Source of the DNA: Oscillospiraceae bacterium
GTDB taxonomy: Bacteria > Bacillota > Clostridia > Oscillospirales > Oscillospiraceae
Assembly (NCBI GenBank): GCA_024404215.1
Contig: JAKSQI010000078.1
Coordinates: 1-7,355, forward strand
Length of the DNA stretch: 7,355 bases
Direction: 5' to 3'
Positions 1 through 6,143 of the stretch are shown piece by piece. The notes under the pieces are model-generated. The model did not search any database. It had not been told where the DNA came from and was given only the letters and a program-made list of their open reading frames with translations. A program made the position numbers and the translations under genes. How positions within the stretch are numbered: position 1 is the stretch's first letter; every line of letters starts with the position of its first letter.

Positions 1-477
1 CAAAGAAAGGCCATCCTGTTTAACGGCATTGCGGTCCGTGTGCAGCTGCCGGCGGCCGGAAGTCAGGCTGTTGCTGTTGCTTTGGCGGGATTGTGAGCCC
101 TTGCCATGGTAAATTTGATAACGGCGCAGGAGGGCCTTTACACGGGCAACCAGCTCTACAAAAGAAAAGGGCTTGGTTAGGTAATCATCCCCGCCGGCCA
201 GCAGGCCCAGGGCCTTGTCGGTTTCCTGGCTTTTTGCTGTTAAAAAAAGAATCGGAACGTTTGTCATTTCACGAATCTTTTCACAAACCTGTATGCCGGA
301 CATGCCCGGCAGCATGACATCCAGAATGACCAAATCAACGGTATCGTTCATCATGTCCAAGGCTTCCTCACCGGAGGCTGCTTCACCAATCATATAGCCT
401 TCTCCTCCAAGAAGAATGCGTACACCTTCACGGATGGAAGGATCATCTTCAACGAGCAGAATAATCTGTGGATTCAT
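1..477 (-). CDS. OmpR/PhoB-family response regulator, N-terminal part (cut by window edge)
   Basis: A cytoplasmic response regulator that takes phosphate from a partner histidine kinase and controls transcription. The visible 159 residues hold a full receiver domain (about 3-118): acidic pocket Glu10-Asp11-Asp12, phospho-acceptor Asp53 in LVILDVMLPG, switch Thr80 in LFLTA, and invariant Lys102 in DYLTKPF. The GLLAGGDDY stretch is a variant of the usual GxxxGADDY. After ALLRRY comes a polar linker rich in Ser, Gln and Asn, then what looks like the opening beta strands of a winged-helix DNA-binding domain (near 140-159), where the window ends in frame. The ATG at 477 has AGAGGTG seven bases upstream. 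Family assignment rests on the receiver plus this start of an OmpR-type effector; the effector itself is unseen. It has its own promoter, and a terminator separates it from the operon on its right. Its target and partner kinase are unknown; the kinase gene often follows directly, here beyond the left edge. Confidence 0.93.
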   Translation of the reverse strand, partial: MNPQIILLVEDDPSIREGVRILLGGEGYMIGEAASGEEALDMMNDTVDLVILDVMLPGMSGIQVCEKIREMTNVPILFLTAKSQETDKALGLLAGGDDYLTKPFSFVELVARVKALLRRYQIYHGKGSQSRQSNSNSLTSGRRQLHTDRNAVKQDGLSL

Positions 478-484
478 GAAATGA

Positions 485-491
485 CACCTCT
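485..491 (-). promoter_or_regulatory. Ribosome binding site of the response regulator gene
   Basis: AGAGGTG on the minus strand, seven bases before the ATG at 477. It fixes the start of the response regulator. Confidence 0.75.
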
Positions 492-509
492 TTGCAATAG
501 GATAATCTT

Positions 510-518
510 ATTATAGCA
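510..518 (-). promoter_or_regulatory. Extended -10 promoter of the response regulator gene
   Basis: The minus strand reads TGCTATAAT, a perfect TATAAT box with the TGn extension. No good -35 hexamer lies 16-18 bases upstream, which fits an extended -10 promoter or one helped by an activator. The predicted transcript starts near 503, giving a leader of about 25 bases before the ATG at 477, just long enough for the ribosome site. The stretch further upstream is AT-rich. Confidence 0.6.
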
Positions 519-539
519 CAGAATTAAAAAGATAAAGCA

Positions 540-549
540 GGAAATTTCC
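540..549. promoter_or_regulatory. Possible operator: 10-bp palindrome GGAAATTTCC
   Basis: A perfect 10-bp palindrome centred about 40 bases upstream of the predicted transcription start of the response regulator. That is a usual place for an activator or autoregulator to bind. Ten bases of symmetry can arise by chance in AT-rich DNA, so this is only a candidate. Confidence 0.22.
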
Positions 550-588
550 CAAAGGGCAGAGGTTTTCTGCTAAAAGGAAGAAACGAAT

Positions 589-620
589 CAAATGGCACCG
601 GCCGAAGCCGATGCCATTTG
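589..620 (-). terminator. Intrinsic terminator of the dehydrogenase/transketolase operon (UUCG tetraloop)
   Basis: The minus-strand RNA folds into a 14-bp stem, CAAAUGGCAUCGGC with GCCGGUGCCAUUUG, closed by a C(UUCG)G tetraloop. It starts six bases after the stop codon of the short-chain dehydrogenase. One pair is U-G wobble on the minus strand but would be an A-C mismatch on the plus strand, which supports minus-strand function. The tail after the stem is T-rich but broken (ATTCGTTTCTTCCTTTT), so termination may be incomplete. Confidence 0.8.
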
Positions 621-626
621 TTGATT

Positions 627-1418
627 TTACAGGGTGCAGGAGAAGCCGCCGTCAATCTTGATATCGGCACCGTTTAGGTAGTTAGAAGCCTCGGATGCGA
701 GGAATACCATGCAACCCATCAGGTCGTCCAGATTGCCCCAGCGGCCTTGGGGAATGCGGTCGGTAATCTTTTGATAATACCCGGGATTATCGCTGACATC
801 GCTGTTCACGCTGGTGGCCAGGAAGCCGGGGCAAATGGCATTGCACTGAATGTTGTACTTGCCCAGCTCGTTGGCAAAGCTGCGGGTGATGCCGATAACA
901 CCGTGCTTGGCGGTGACATAGGCAGGGCACATGGCGTCAGCGGTGTAGGAGAGGGCGGAGCCAATGTTAATAATCTTGCCGTGGCCCTGCTCCTTCATGA
1001 TTTTAGCAACCTCATGGCCCAGATAGTAAACCGCCATCATGTTCAGGTCAACTACACGCTTATACTCGCTGTCCGGGAATTCCATGAAATCACGGAAGCA
1101 GTTGGTGCCGGAGTTGTTAACCAAAATATCAATGCGGCCGTACTCAGCCATACAGGCATCGACGATTTCCTTGATGTGCTCATGCTTGGTCATGTCGCCA
1201 CGGATGAAAGCCACCCGGCGGCCCTCAGCCTCAACCAGGCGCTTAACCTCAGAAACATCCTCAGTAAAATGGGGAATAAAGAGGTCGGCACCGGCTTTAG
1301 CAAAGGCAACGGCATAGCCCATGCCCAGGTTTTGATTGGCACCGGTTACAATGGCAACCTTGCCCTTGAGACTGAAACGGTCCATGGAAAAGCTGTTGAT
1401 GCTCTCAATCATGTCCAT
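627..1418 (-). CDS. Short-chain dehydrogenase/reductase (sugar-acid/polyol type, KduD- or gluconate 5-dehydrogenase-like)
   Basis: A classical SDR of 263 residues, expected to be a cytoplasmic NAD(P)H-dependent oxidoreductase of a sugar, sugar acid or polyol. Visible parts: cofactor loop TGANQNLGMG (25-34), Asp75 after beta 4, NNSG (101-104), and the catalytic tetrad Asn126, Ser154, Tyr167 and Lys171 in YVTAK. A PGFLAT loop (198-203) and a usual C-terminal IDGGF complete it. The middle glycine of TGxxxGxG is replaced by Asn30, which is unusual. The N-terminal FSLKGKVAIVTG resembles KduD and gluconate 5-dehydrogenase proteins; the substrate is not established. Start choice: AAGGAGG lies nine bases before the ATG at 1418, while an in-frame TTG at 1424 is only three bases from it. 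A further ATG at 1412 is possible. It is the last gene of the operon, 14 bases after the transketolase C subunit, whose stop codon overlaps the ribosome site. Confidence 0.92.
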   Translation of the reverse strand: MDMIESINSFSMDRFSLKGKVAIVTGANQNLGMGYAVAFAKAGADLFIPHFTEDVSEVKRLVEAEGRRVAFIRGDMTKHEHIKEIVDACMAEYGRIDILVNNSGTNCFRDFMEFPDSEYKRVVDLNMMAVYYLGHEVAKIMKEQGHGKIINIGSALSYTADAMCPAYVTAKHGVIGITRSFANELGKYNIQCNAICPGFLATSVNSDVSDNPGYYQKITDRIPQGRWGNLDDLMGCMVFLASEASNYLNGADIKIDGGFSCTL

Positions 1419-1427
1419 GCTCAAGGC

Positions 1428-1434
1428 CCTCCTT
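1428..1434 (-). promoter_or_regulatory. Ribosome binding site deciding the SDR start
   Basis: AAGGAGG on the minus strand. It overlaps the TAA stop of the upstream transketolase C subunit and sits nine bases before the ATG at 1418, favouring that start over the TTG at 1424. Confidence 0.75.
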
Positions 1435-2404
1435 ATTTTTTCAGCATTTCAGCGGTGGTCTTGGCAATGCCGGCAGGATCCATGCCGTAGTAGGCATAAA
1501 TGGCGTCGGTTTCACCCAGAACTGCGAACTCATCGGGCATACCGATGCGCTTGCACTTGCCGCTGAAGCCGTTTGCCATCAAGCATTCGGCCACGGCGGA
1601 ACCCAGACCGCCGTTGATGCTGTGCTCCTCAACGGTTACGATGTTGCCGGTTTCACGGGCGCACTTCAGAATCATTTCGGTATCCAGGGGCTTGATGGTG
1701 TGCATGTCGATAACACGGGCGGAAATACCGTATTCTTCCTTCAGCTTCTTGGCACCCATCATGGACCAGTAAACAGGAGAACCGGCGGAGATGATGGTAA
1801 CATCGGTGCCCTCCAGAACCTCAATGGCCTTGCCGAACTCGAATTCATAGTCGTTATCGGCATAAACGGCGGGATCAACGGCGCCGTCAATACGGAGGAC
1901 CATGGGGACGTCCACGGTCAGGCACGTGCGGATGGCCTGGCAGCACTGGGCAGCATCGGCAGGAACCACAACCGTCAGGTTGGGGATGGCACGATAAAGG
2001 GCCAGGTCAGCAATGCAGTTGTGGGTGGGACCGCCGCCGGCAGTAACACCGGCATGGGTGCCAATCAGACGGACGTTAACATCGTTATAGGCAATATCTG
2101 TGTGAATCTGGTCAGCGGAGCGCAGGGACAGGAAAGGCCCCATAACCTGGCTGTAAACGACCTCACCGGCCAGAGCCAGACCGGCAGCAGCGCCAACCTG
2201 ACCGGGCTCGGCAATGCCAAAGTTGAAGCAGCGCTCAGGATACTTGGCAATGAGCTTACCGGCGGAGGAGGAGGGGGCTACGTTATCGGAATAGGTGAAT
2301 ACGAAATCCAGACCGTCATCGGCCATGCGAAGCAGCTCCTCACCATAGGCTTCGCGGGCGTTGGACAGCATCTGGTCAAAGTCAAAAGTGGTATTTACTG
2401 CCAT
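1433..2404 (-). CDS. Transketolase, C-terminal subunit (pyrimidine-binding and C-terminal domains)
   Basis: The second half of a split transketolase, 323 residues. With the N-terminal subunit it should form a cytoplasmic thiamine-diphosphate enzyme moving a two-carbon ketol unit from a ketose (phosphate) to an aldose (phosphate). The pyrimidine-binding domain spans about 5-170. It holds the presumed catalytic glutamate Glu66 in NFGIAEPGQ, followed by VGAAAGLALAG, then GPTHN (125-129) and RAIPNLTVVVPAD (138-150). The C-terminal domain (about 190-323) carries MHTIKPLD (234-241) and VEEHSINGGLGSAV (258-271). Families often read AEQ or ExGM after the catalytic Glu; here it is AEPGQ. Start choice: the ATG at 2404 follows GGAG by 11 bases. 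An in-frame TTG at 2425 would add seven residues but overlaps that site. The gene overlaps the N subunit by 10 bases in another frame, which suggests translational coupling and equal amounts of both subunits. The substrate is unknown. Confidence 0.94.
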   Translation of the reverse strand: MAVNTTFDFDQMLSNAREAYGEELLRMADDGLDFVFTYSDNVAPSSSAGKLIAKYPERCFNFGIAEPGQVGAAAGLALAGEVVYSQVMGPFLSLRSADQIHTDIAYNDVNVRLIGTHAGVTAGGGPTHNCIADLALYRAIPNLTVVVPADAAQCCQAIRTCLTVDVPMVLRIDGAVDPAVYADNDYEFEFGKAIEVLEGTDVTIISAGSPVYWSMMGAKKLKEEYGISARVIDMHTIKPLDTEMILKCARETGNIVTVEEHSINGGLGSAVAECLMANGFSGKCKRIGMPDEFAVLGETDAIYAYYGMDPAGIAKTTAEMLKK

Positions 2405-3291
2405 TTGCTCTGTCTCTCCTTCCAATTCTTTTCCAGGGATTCCATGGCTTCCTCATACTGGGCCTTGGCGATGCCGCCGCCGTGCCATTTTACATTACCG
2501 GCCATGAAGTCAACATCGTGGCCCTTCTCGGTGCAGTTGATGATGGCGATGGGCTTGCGACGGGTCTGGCTGTCGGGGGTGGGCAGGGCATCCAAAGCCT
2601 GGCAGACCTGCAGCATGTCGTTGCCGTCCTTGATTACTCGGACATCCCAGCCGAAGGCTTCCAGCTTCTTGTCCAGAGGATCAATGTTCATAACGGTAGC
2701 GGTGGGGCCGGTCATCTGCAGCATGTTGCGGTCAACAATCAAACGCAGGTTACCCAGCTCGTAGTGACCGGCAGACATCAGGGCTTCCCAGTTGCTGCCT
2801 TCCTCCAGTTCGCCGTCACCGGTCATAACGGTAACGCTCCAGTCGGCCTTCTGCTTTCTGCCTGCCAAAGCCATACCTACAGCAATGGGCAGACCGTGGC
2901 CCAGAGAGCCGGCGGATACTTCAATCTGGGGGCAGTACTTGCGGTTGGTGTGCATGCCAAACTTGGACTTGTCCAGGCACTCAAAGTTCTCTACCATGTA
3001 TTCCAGGCTGTAAGCTCCCAGCTCGGAGAAGATGGAGTAGAGGGTTTCGGAGCAGTGGCCCTTGCTGAGAATGAAGCGGTCACGCTCAGGGTTGTGGGGA
3101 TCCAGAACGTTGAAGTTCAGGTAGCGGTAATGGAGGGCACCGGCCATCTCAACCATGGACAGCTCACCGCCCAGATGGCCCAGGCCGATGTTGTAAACCA
3201 GAGTCAGCAGCTTTTTGCGGACCTTATAGCAGTCCTCTTCCAGCTGGTGAACGGTGGCCATATCAATAGGGGCAATCGTCTTGCGACTCAT
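2395..3291 (-). CDS. Transketolase, N-terminal subunit (thiamine diphosphate-binding)
   Basis: The first half of a split transketolase, 298 residues, binding the diphosphate end and Mg2+ of thiamine diphosphate. Landmarks in order: GLGHLGGELS (36-45, the GHPGG-type loop with His39), RDRFILSKGH (70-79), VSAGSLGHGL (125-134), and the cofactor motif GDGELEEGSNWEA (158-170) ending in VDRN (186-189), with Asp159 and Asn189 as expected metal ligands. MTGPTATVM (193-201) and EAFGW (211-215) are also usual in split transketolases. Without the C subunit it lacks the catalytic glutamate, so it should be inactive alone. Start choice: GGAG ends at 3300, eight bases before the ATG at 3291; the in-frame GTG at 3300 begins inside that site and is rejected. 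It follows the zinc dehydrogenase by 21 bases and its last 10 bases are shared with the C subunit. Metabolic role is discussed with the operon as a whole. Confidence 0.95.
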   Translation of the reverse strand: MSRKTIAPIDMATVHQLEEDCYKVRKKLLTLVYNIGLGHLGGELSMVEMAGALHYRYLNFNVLDPHNPERDRFILSKGHCSETLYSIFSELGAYSLEYMVENFECLDKSKFGMHTNRKYCPQIEVSAGSLGHGLPIAVGMALAGRKQKADWSVTVMTGDGELEEGSNWEALMSAGHYELGNLRLIVDRNMLQMTGPTATVMNIDPLDKKLEAFGWDVRVIKDGNDMLQVCQALDALPTPDSQTRRKPIAIINCTEKGHDVDFMAGNVKWHGGGIAKAQYEEAMESLEKNWKERQSKWQ

Positions 3292-3297
3292 ATGGTA

Positions 3298-3307
3298 CAC
3301 TCCTTTT
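3298..3307 (-). promoter_or_regulatory. Ribosome binding site deciding the transketolase N-subunit start
   Basis: The minus strand reads AAAAGGAGTG. The GTG that opens the longest frame begins at the last G of GGAG, too close to serve as a start. The ATG at 3291 lies eight bases downstream of GGAG and is the better start. Confidence 0.75.
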
Positions 3308-3312
3308 ATAAA

Positions 3313-4371
3313 TTATTCGCCGTCAATCTTGTTGCAGCGGATGAGAATCTTGGGATATTTGCCGGTAACCTGTGCATCAAAAGCGGCAACGGCGTCATCC
3401 AGTTCAAACACCTTGGTGGTGAAGTCTTCCAGCTGGAAGCGGTGCAGCATCTGGGCAGCACGGGGGTAGGCATAGGGAGCAACATAAAGACCGGTGATGG
3501 TCAGCTCGTTGTAGTAGCAGTACTTGTAGAGGTTCAAGGGCATCTCCCAGTCGTTGGGATACATGGCAGCATAAATCAGCTTGCCGCCCTTGGCGCAAAT
3601 CTGGGGCAGGGGAGTAGCAGCACCGCGGTTGCCGGAGCAGTCAATGACTACATCATAGCCCAGGCCGTCGGTGAGCTCCAGACCACGCTTAACAACATCC
3701 TCGTTCATGGGGTCAATGACGTTGTCGGCGCCGAACTTAATAGCCAGGTCGCGGCGGTCAGCAATGGGCTCAATCAGGGTCAGAGAGGCAGCGCCGTACA
3801 TGTGTATGGCCTGCAGGGCCAGCAGGCCAATGGGGCCGCCGCCGCAGATGGCTACGCGCATGCCAATCTTCATGTCAATTTTATCCATTAGACGAACGGC
3901 GATGGACAGAGGCTCCAGCAGACAGCCCTGCTTCAGGCTGACGTTATCGGGGAGCTTGTAGACCTGGCTCTCATGCCATACGATGGTCTCACTGAAGCCG
4001 GGGTTGTTGGATTCATCGGCGTGGGTGCAGAACTGCTGCTGGCCGTTCTGGCAATAGTAGCAGGTGCCGCAGAACTTCAGGAAATTGCCGGCAACCCGGT
4101 CACCAACCTTGAGGCCCTTCTTGGTGGCCTTGGGGCCAACCTCGGTGATAACGCCGGACAGCTCATGGCCCATGCCGTAAGGGGGTTCCCAACCGAAAAT
4201 ATTCTCTACCAGATGGGGGTCGGAACCGCAGATGGCGCAGTAAGCTACCTTGATGCGAACATCTTCGGGACCCAGTTCCTGCTCGGGGATGTCAACAACC
4301 TTGACCTGACCGCGAGTTTCGGGGTTAGGATCACGCAGGCTGCCGACTTTGACAACTTGGATGGATTTCAT
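3313..4371 (-). CDS. Zinc-dependent medium-chain alcohol/polyol dehydrogenase
   Basis: A medium-chain dehydrogenase of 352 residues, the usual length, expected to oxidise a secondary alcohol such as a polyol (or reduce the ketose) with NAD(P) in the cytoplasm. The N-terminal catalytic domain carries the expected catalytic-zinc ligands Cys48 in ICGSD, His69-Glu70 in GMGHE, and Glu153 in LLEPLS. The structural-zinc lobe has four cysteines at 101, 104, 107 and 115 in the standard spacing. The Rossmann fold begins at GGGPIG (177-182), and Glu201 in LIEP ends the second strand; an acidic residue there usually favours NAD over NADP. Resemblance is to the sorbitol, threonine and butanediol dehydrogenase group, and the sequence does not choose among them. 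The ATG at 4371 is preceded by AGGAGG at nine bases. It is the first gene of the operon, directly behind the promoter, and is followed after 21 bases by the transketolase N subunit. Confidence 0.94.
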   Translation of the reverse strand: MKSIQVVKVGSLRDPNPETRGQVKVVDIPEQELGPEDVRIKVAYCAICGSDPHLVENIFGWEPPYGMGHELSGVITEVGPKATKKGLKVGDRVAGNFLKFCGTCYYCQNGQQQFCTHADESNNPGFSETIVWHESQVYKLPDNVSLKQGCLLEPLSIAVRLMDKIDMKIGMRVAICGGGPIGLLALQAIHMYGAASLTLIEPIADRRDLAIKFGADNVIDPMNEDVVKRGLELTDGLGYDVVIDCSGNRGAATPLPQICAKGGKLIYAAMYPNDWEMPLNLYKYCYYNELTITGLYVAPYAYPRAAQMLHRFQLEDFTTKVFELDDAVAAFDAQVTGKYPKILIRCNKIDGE

Positions 4372-4380
4372 GTATTGCTA

Positions 4381-4386
4381 CCTCCT
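4381..4386 (-). promoter_or_regulatory. Ribosome binding site of the zinc dehydrogenase gene
   Basis: Perfect AGGAGG on the minus strand, nine bases before the ATG at 4371. It suggests strong translation of the first gene of the operon. Confidence 0.8.
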
Positions 4387-4419
4387 GTAAGAATAATTAG
4401 GTACAAAATCACTGAAACC

Positions 4420-4447
4420 ATTTTATCATATTTTTTACATTATGCAA
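4420..4447 (-). promoter_or_regulatory. Promoter of the dehydrogenase/transketolase operon
   Basis: The minus strand shows TGATAAAAT (4420-4428), a -10 box matching TATAAT at five of six positions with a TGn extension. A weak -35 TTGCAT (4442-4447) lies 16 bases upstream. The predicted leader is about 40 bases and shows no riboswitch-like fold. The flanks are AT-rich, unlike the coding DNA around them. I saw no clear operator, although repression or catabolite control would be expected for such an operon. Confidence 0.55.
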
Positions 4448-4530
4448 CGATAAAGATGGAATTCAGAAGGCGCAGTGAGGCCCGTAAGCTTTCCGCAAAA
4501 GGTCCGCCCGTGAGGGGCCGAGTGCCCATA

Positions 4531-4564
4531 AAAATCCCCCGCTGCAGCTTTTTTGCAGCGGGGG
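4531..4564 (-). terminator. Intrinsic terminator of the flotillin gene
   Basis: The minus strand has a perfect 11-bp stem, CCCCCGCTGCA with TGCAGCGGGGG, around a seven-base A-rich loop, then ATTTTTAT. It begins 10 bases after the flotillin stop codon. There is no T run on the plus-strand side, so it acts on minus-strand transcripts. It separates the flotillin gene from the operon promoter. Confidence 0.85.
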
Positions 4565-4574
4565 TAGAGATGGG

Positions 4575-6143
4575 TTATTCGGTTGTAATGGCAGGAAGAA
4601 CCTCGTCGCTGCCGGTGATGCTTACGTTACGGTTTACCCGGGCATCATAGGTTTCTGCCCGCATGATTTCGGTCAGGTCAACACCGGTGACCTCTTTCAC
4701 ACTTTCAAAGGTTTTGGCCATAACCGAGGGCACATAGCTGCCCATGCTGTTTACGCCTGTTCCGCTTCCGCCCCCATCAATGATGGTGACCTTGTCAATG
4801 CTCTCCAAGGGTCTGGCAACAGCACCGGCAATCTCGGGCAGGGCTTTCACAATCATTTCCAGGATGGCAGCCTGGCCGTACTTTTTCATGGCCTCGGCCT
4901 TTTTTTCCAGAGCTTCGGCTTCGGCAAGGCCTTTAGCCTGAATGGCCTTGGCTTCTGCTTCACCTACGGCGGCAATACCGGCAGCCTCCTGCTCCTTCCG
5001 GTACTTCATGGCATCGGCCTGAGCCTTGGCAGCTTCGGCAGCCTGCTGCTCCTCAAACTTTTTGGCTTCGGCCTTGATACGCTGAATCTCAGCAGCCTGC
5101 TGCTCTTCATACTTTTTGGCCTCTGCGTCCTTCTGGCGACGATAGAGCTCGGCGTCGGATTTCTGCTGTACCCGATAGCGTTCTGCCTCAGCCGTCTTGC
5201 GGACTTCGGCGGCCAGCTGCTGTTCACGGACCTCAGCTTCCTTTTTCTTAAGCTCAACCTCGCGCTCCTGCTTGCCGATATCGGCATTGGTGTTGGCGAT
5301 TTCAATGCTGCGGCGCTGCTCCTGCTCCTGAATGCGGTAGGCAGCATCGGCTTCTGCCTGCTTGATGTCGGCGGTCTTCTTCAGTTCAGCCTTGCGGATG
5401 GCCAGCTCGTTCTGCTTGGCGGCAATTTCCGTCTGGGCGGCAACCTCAGCGTCGTTGGCGGCCTTGCTGGCCTCTGCTTTGGCAACAGCTACGTCACGGT
5501 CGGCCTGAGCCTTGGCAATGGAGGCATCCTTCTGAATCTGGGACATGTTGTCCTGGCCAAGGGCATTAATCAGGTTGTTTTCGTCCTCAATTTTCTGGAT
5601 GTTGCAGGATTCAATCCAAATACCCAGGGCATTCATGTCCTTCTGGGCCTTGGACTGTACCTCATCACCGAAGGTCTTCCGGTCGTTGCAGAGGTTCTTC
5701 AGGGTCTGAGTGCCGATGATTTCACGCATGTTGCCCTGCAGGGAATCCGTCAGAGCCTGGCGAATCTGCTCTTCCTTCATGTTCAGAAAGTTTTTCATGG
5801 CAGCGCCGGCCATTTCTTCGGTAATGCCCCTTTCGGCAGAAATGTCATTCTCTGTGAGAACACGAATTTTAGCTACGGCATCAATGTCTACACCGATGAA
5901 ATCCTTGGTGGGAATGTAGCCGTTGGTTTTGATGTCAATGCTGATTTGCTTGAGAATCAGCTCATCCTTTCTCTCCAGAAAAGGAATTTTTACGCCGGCT
6001 CGGCCAATCAGCACCCGGGGCTTTTTGCGGAAACCGGAGATGATAAAAGCACGGTCCGTAGGTGCTTTCACATAGCCGGTCAGGGCAATGATAATCAATA
6101 CAACAGCGGCTGCTGCAACGGGGATAATGATTTTCCACTCCAT
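4575..6143 (-). CDS. Flotillin-like SPFH-domain membrane scaffold protein (FloT/YuaG type)
   Basis: A bacterial flotillin of 522 residues, near the family's usual length. These proteins sit on the inner face of the cell membrane, oligomerise and organise membrane microdomains. Residues 5-22 form one hydrophobic anchor. The SPFH domain spans about 25-200 (GYVKAPTDRAFIISG, then VDIDAVAKIRVL at 85-96). Residues 205-425 are an Ala/Glu/Lys/Gln-rich coiled coil typical of flotillins, containing three 18-residue repeats (342-395). The C-terminal segment holds ILEMIVKALPEIA (427-439) and a glycine patch, DGGGSGTG (456-463). The ATG at 6143 has AAAGGAGG seven bases upstream. Bacterial flotillin genes often adjoin an NfeD-like gene; none is in this window, and the upstream neighbour is a lipoprotein behind a terminator. 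No convincing promoter was found between that terminator and the start. The flotillin call is firm; its cellular task here is not known. Confidence 0.95.
   Translation of the reverse strand: MEWKIIIPVAAAAVVLIIIALTGYVKAPTDRAFIISGFRKKPRVLIGRAGVKIPFLERKDELILKQISIDIKTNGYIPTKDFIGVDIDAVAKIRVLTENDISAERGITEEMAGAAMKNFLNMKEEQIRQALTDSLQGNMREIIGTQTLKNLCNDRKTFGDEVQSKAQKDMNALGIWIESCNIQKIEDENNLINALGQDNMSQIQKDASIAKAQADRDVAVAKAEASKAANDAEVAAQTEIAAKQNELAIRKAELKKTADIKQAEADAAYRIQEQEQRRSIEIANTNADIGKQEREVELKKKEAEVREQQLAAEVRKTAEAERYRVQQKSDAELYRRQKDAEAKKYEEQQAAEIQRIKAEAKKFEEQQAAEAAKAQADAMKYRKEQEAAGIAAVGEAEAKAIQAKGLAEAEALEKKAEAMKKYGQAAILEMIVKALPEIAGAVARPLESIDKVTIIDGGGSGTGVNSMGSYVPSVMAKTFESVKEVTGVDLTEIMRAETYDARVNRNVSITGSDEVLPAITTE
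4959..5120 (-). repeat. Three 18-residue repeats inside the flotillin coiled coil
   Basis: Flotillin residues 342-359, 360-377 and 378-395 align as three 18-residue units. The first two open with AKKYEEQQAAE and AKKFEEQQAAE; the third (AMKYRKEQEAA) is diverged. At DNA level two 33-base segments, starting at 5041 and 5095 on the plus strand and exactly 54 bases apart, match at 28 of 33 positions. Eighteen residues equal an 11-residue plus a 7-residue coiled-coil unit, so the repeat keeps helical register. Confidence 0.7.

Noticed and set aside
1419..1424. TTG start at 1424 for the SDR
   Set aside because: Only three bases from GGAGG; the ATG at 1418 has normal spacing.
747..1490. Plus-strand open frame of 247 codons opposite the SDR gene
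   Set aside because: Antisense shadow of a gene with intact SDR motifs; no family likeness of its own.
2405..2425. TTG start at 2425 for the transketolase C subunit
   Set aside because: The extension MEGETEQ is read across the ribosome site itself; the ATG at 2404 follows GGAG at 11 bases.
1622..2764. Plus-strand open frame of 380 codons opposite both transketolase genes
   Set aside because: Same reasoning: antisense to conserved coding DNA, no domain, low-complexity composition.
3292..3300. GTG start at 3300 for the transketolase N subunit
   Set aside because: The GTG overlaps the GGAG of the ribosome site; the ATG at 3291 is well placed.
2482..3891. Long plus-strand open frame (469 codons) opposite the transketolase N-subunit and zinc dehydrogenase genes
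   Set aside because: It lies antisense to two clearly conserved genes. Its translation is compositionally odd, rich in Val, Gly, Gln and Asn, with no recognisable domain. GC-biased codons in the real genes keep the opposite frame open.
4372..4413. Riboswitch or attenuator in the leader of the operon
   Set aside because: The predicted leader of about 40 bases is too short and AT-rich for a known riboswitch, and no hairpin with a T run is present in it.
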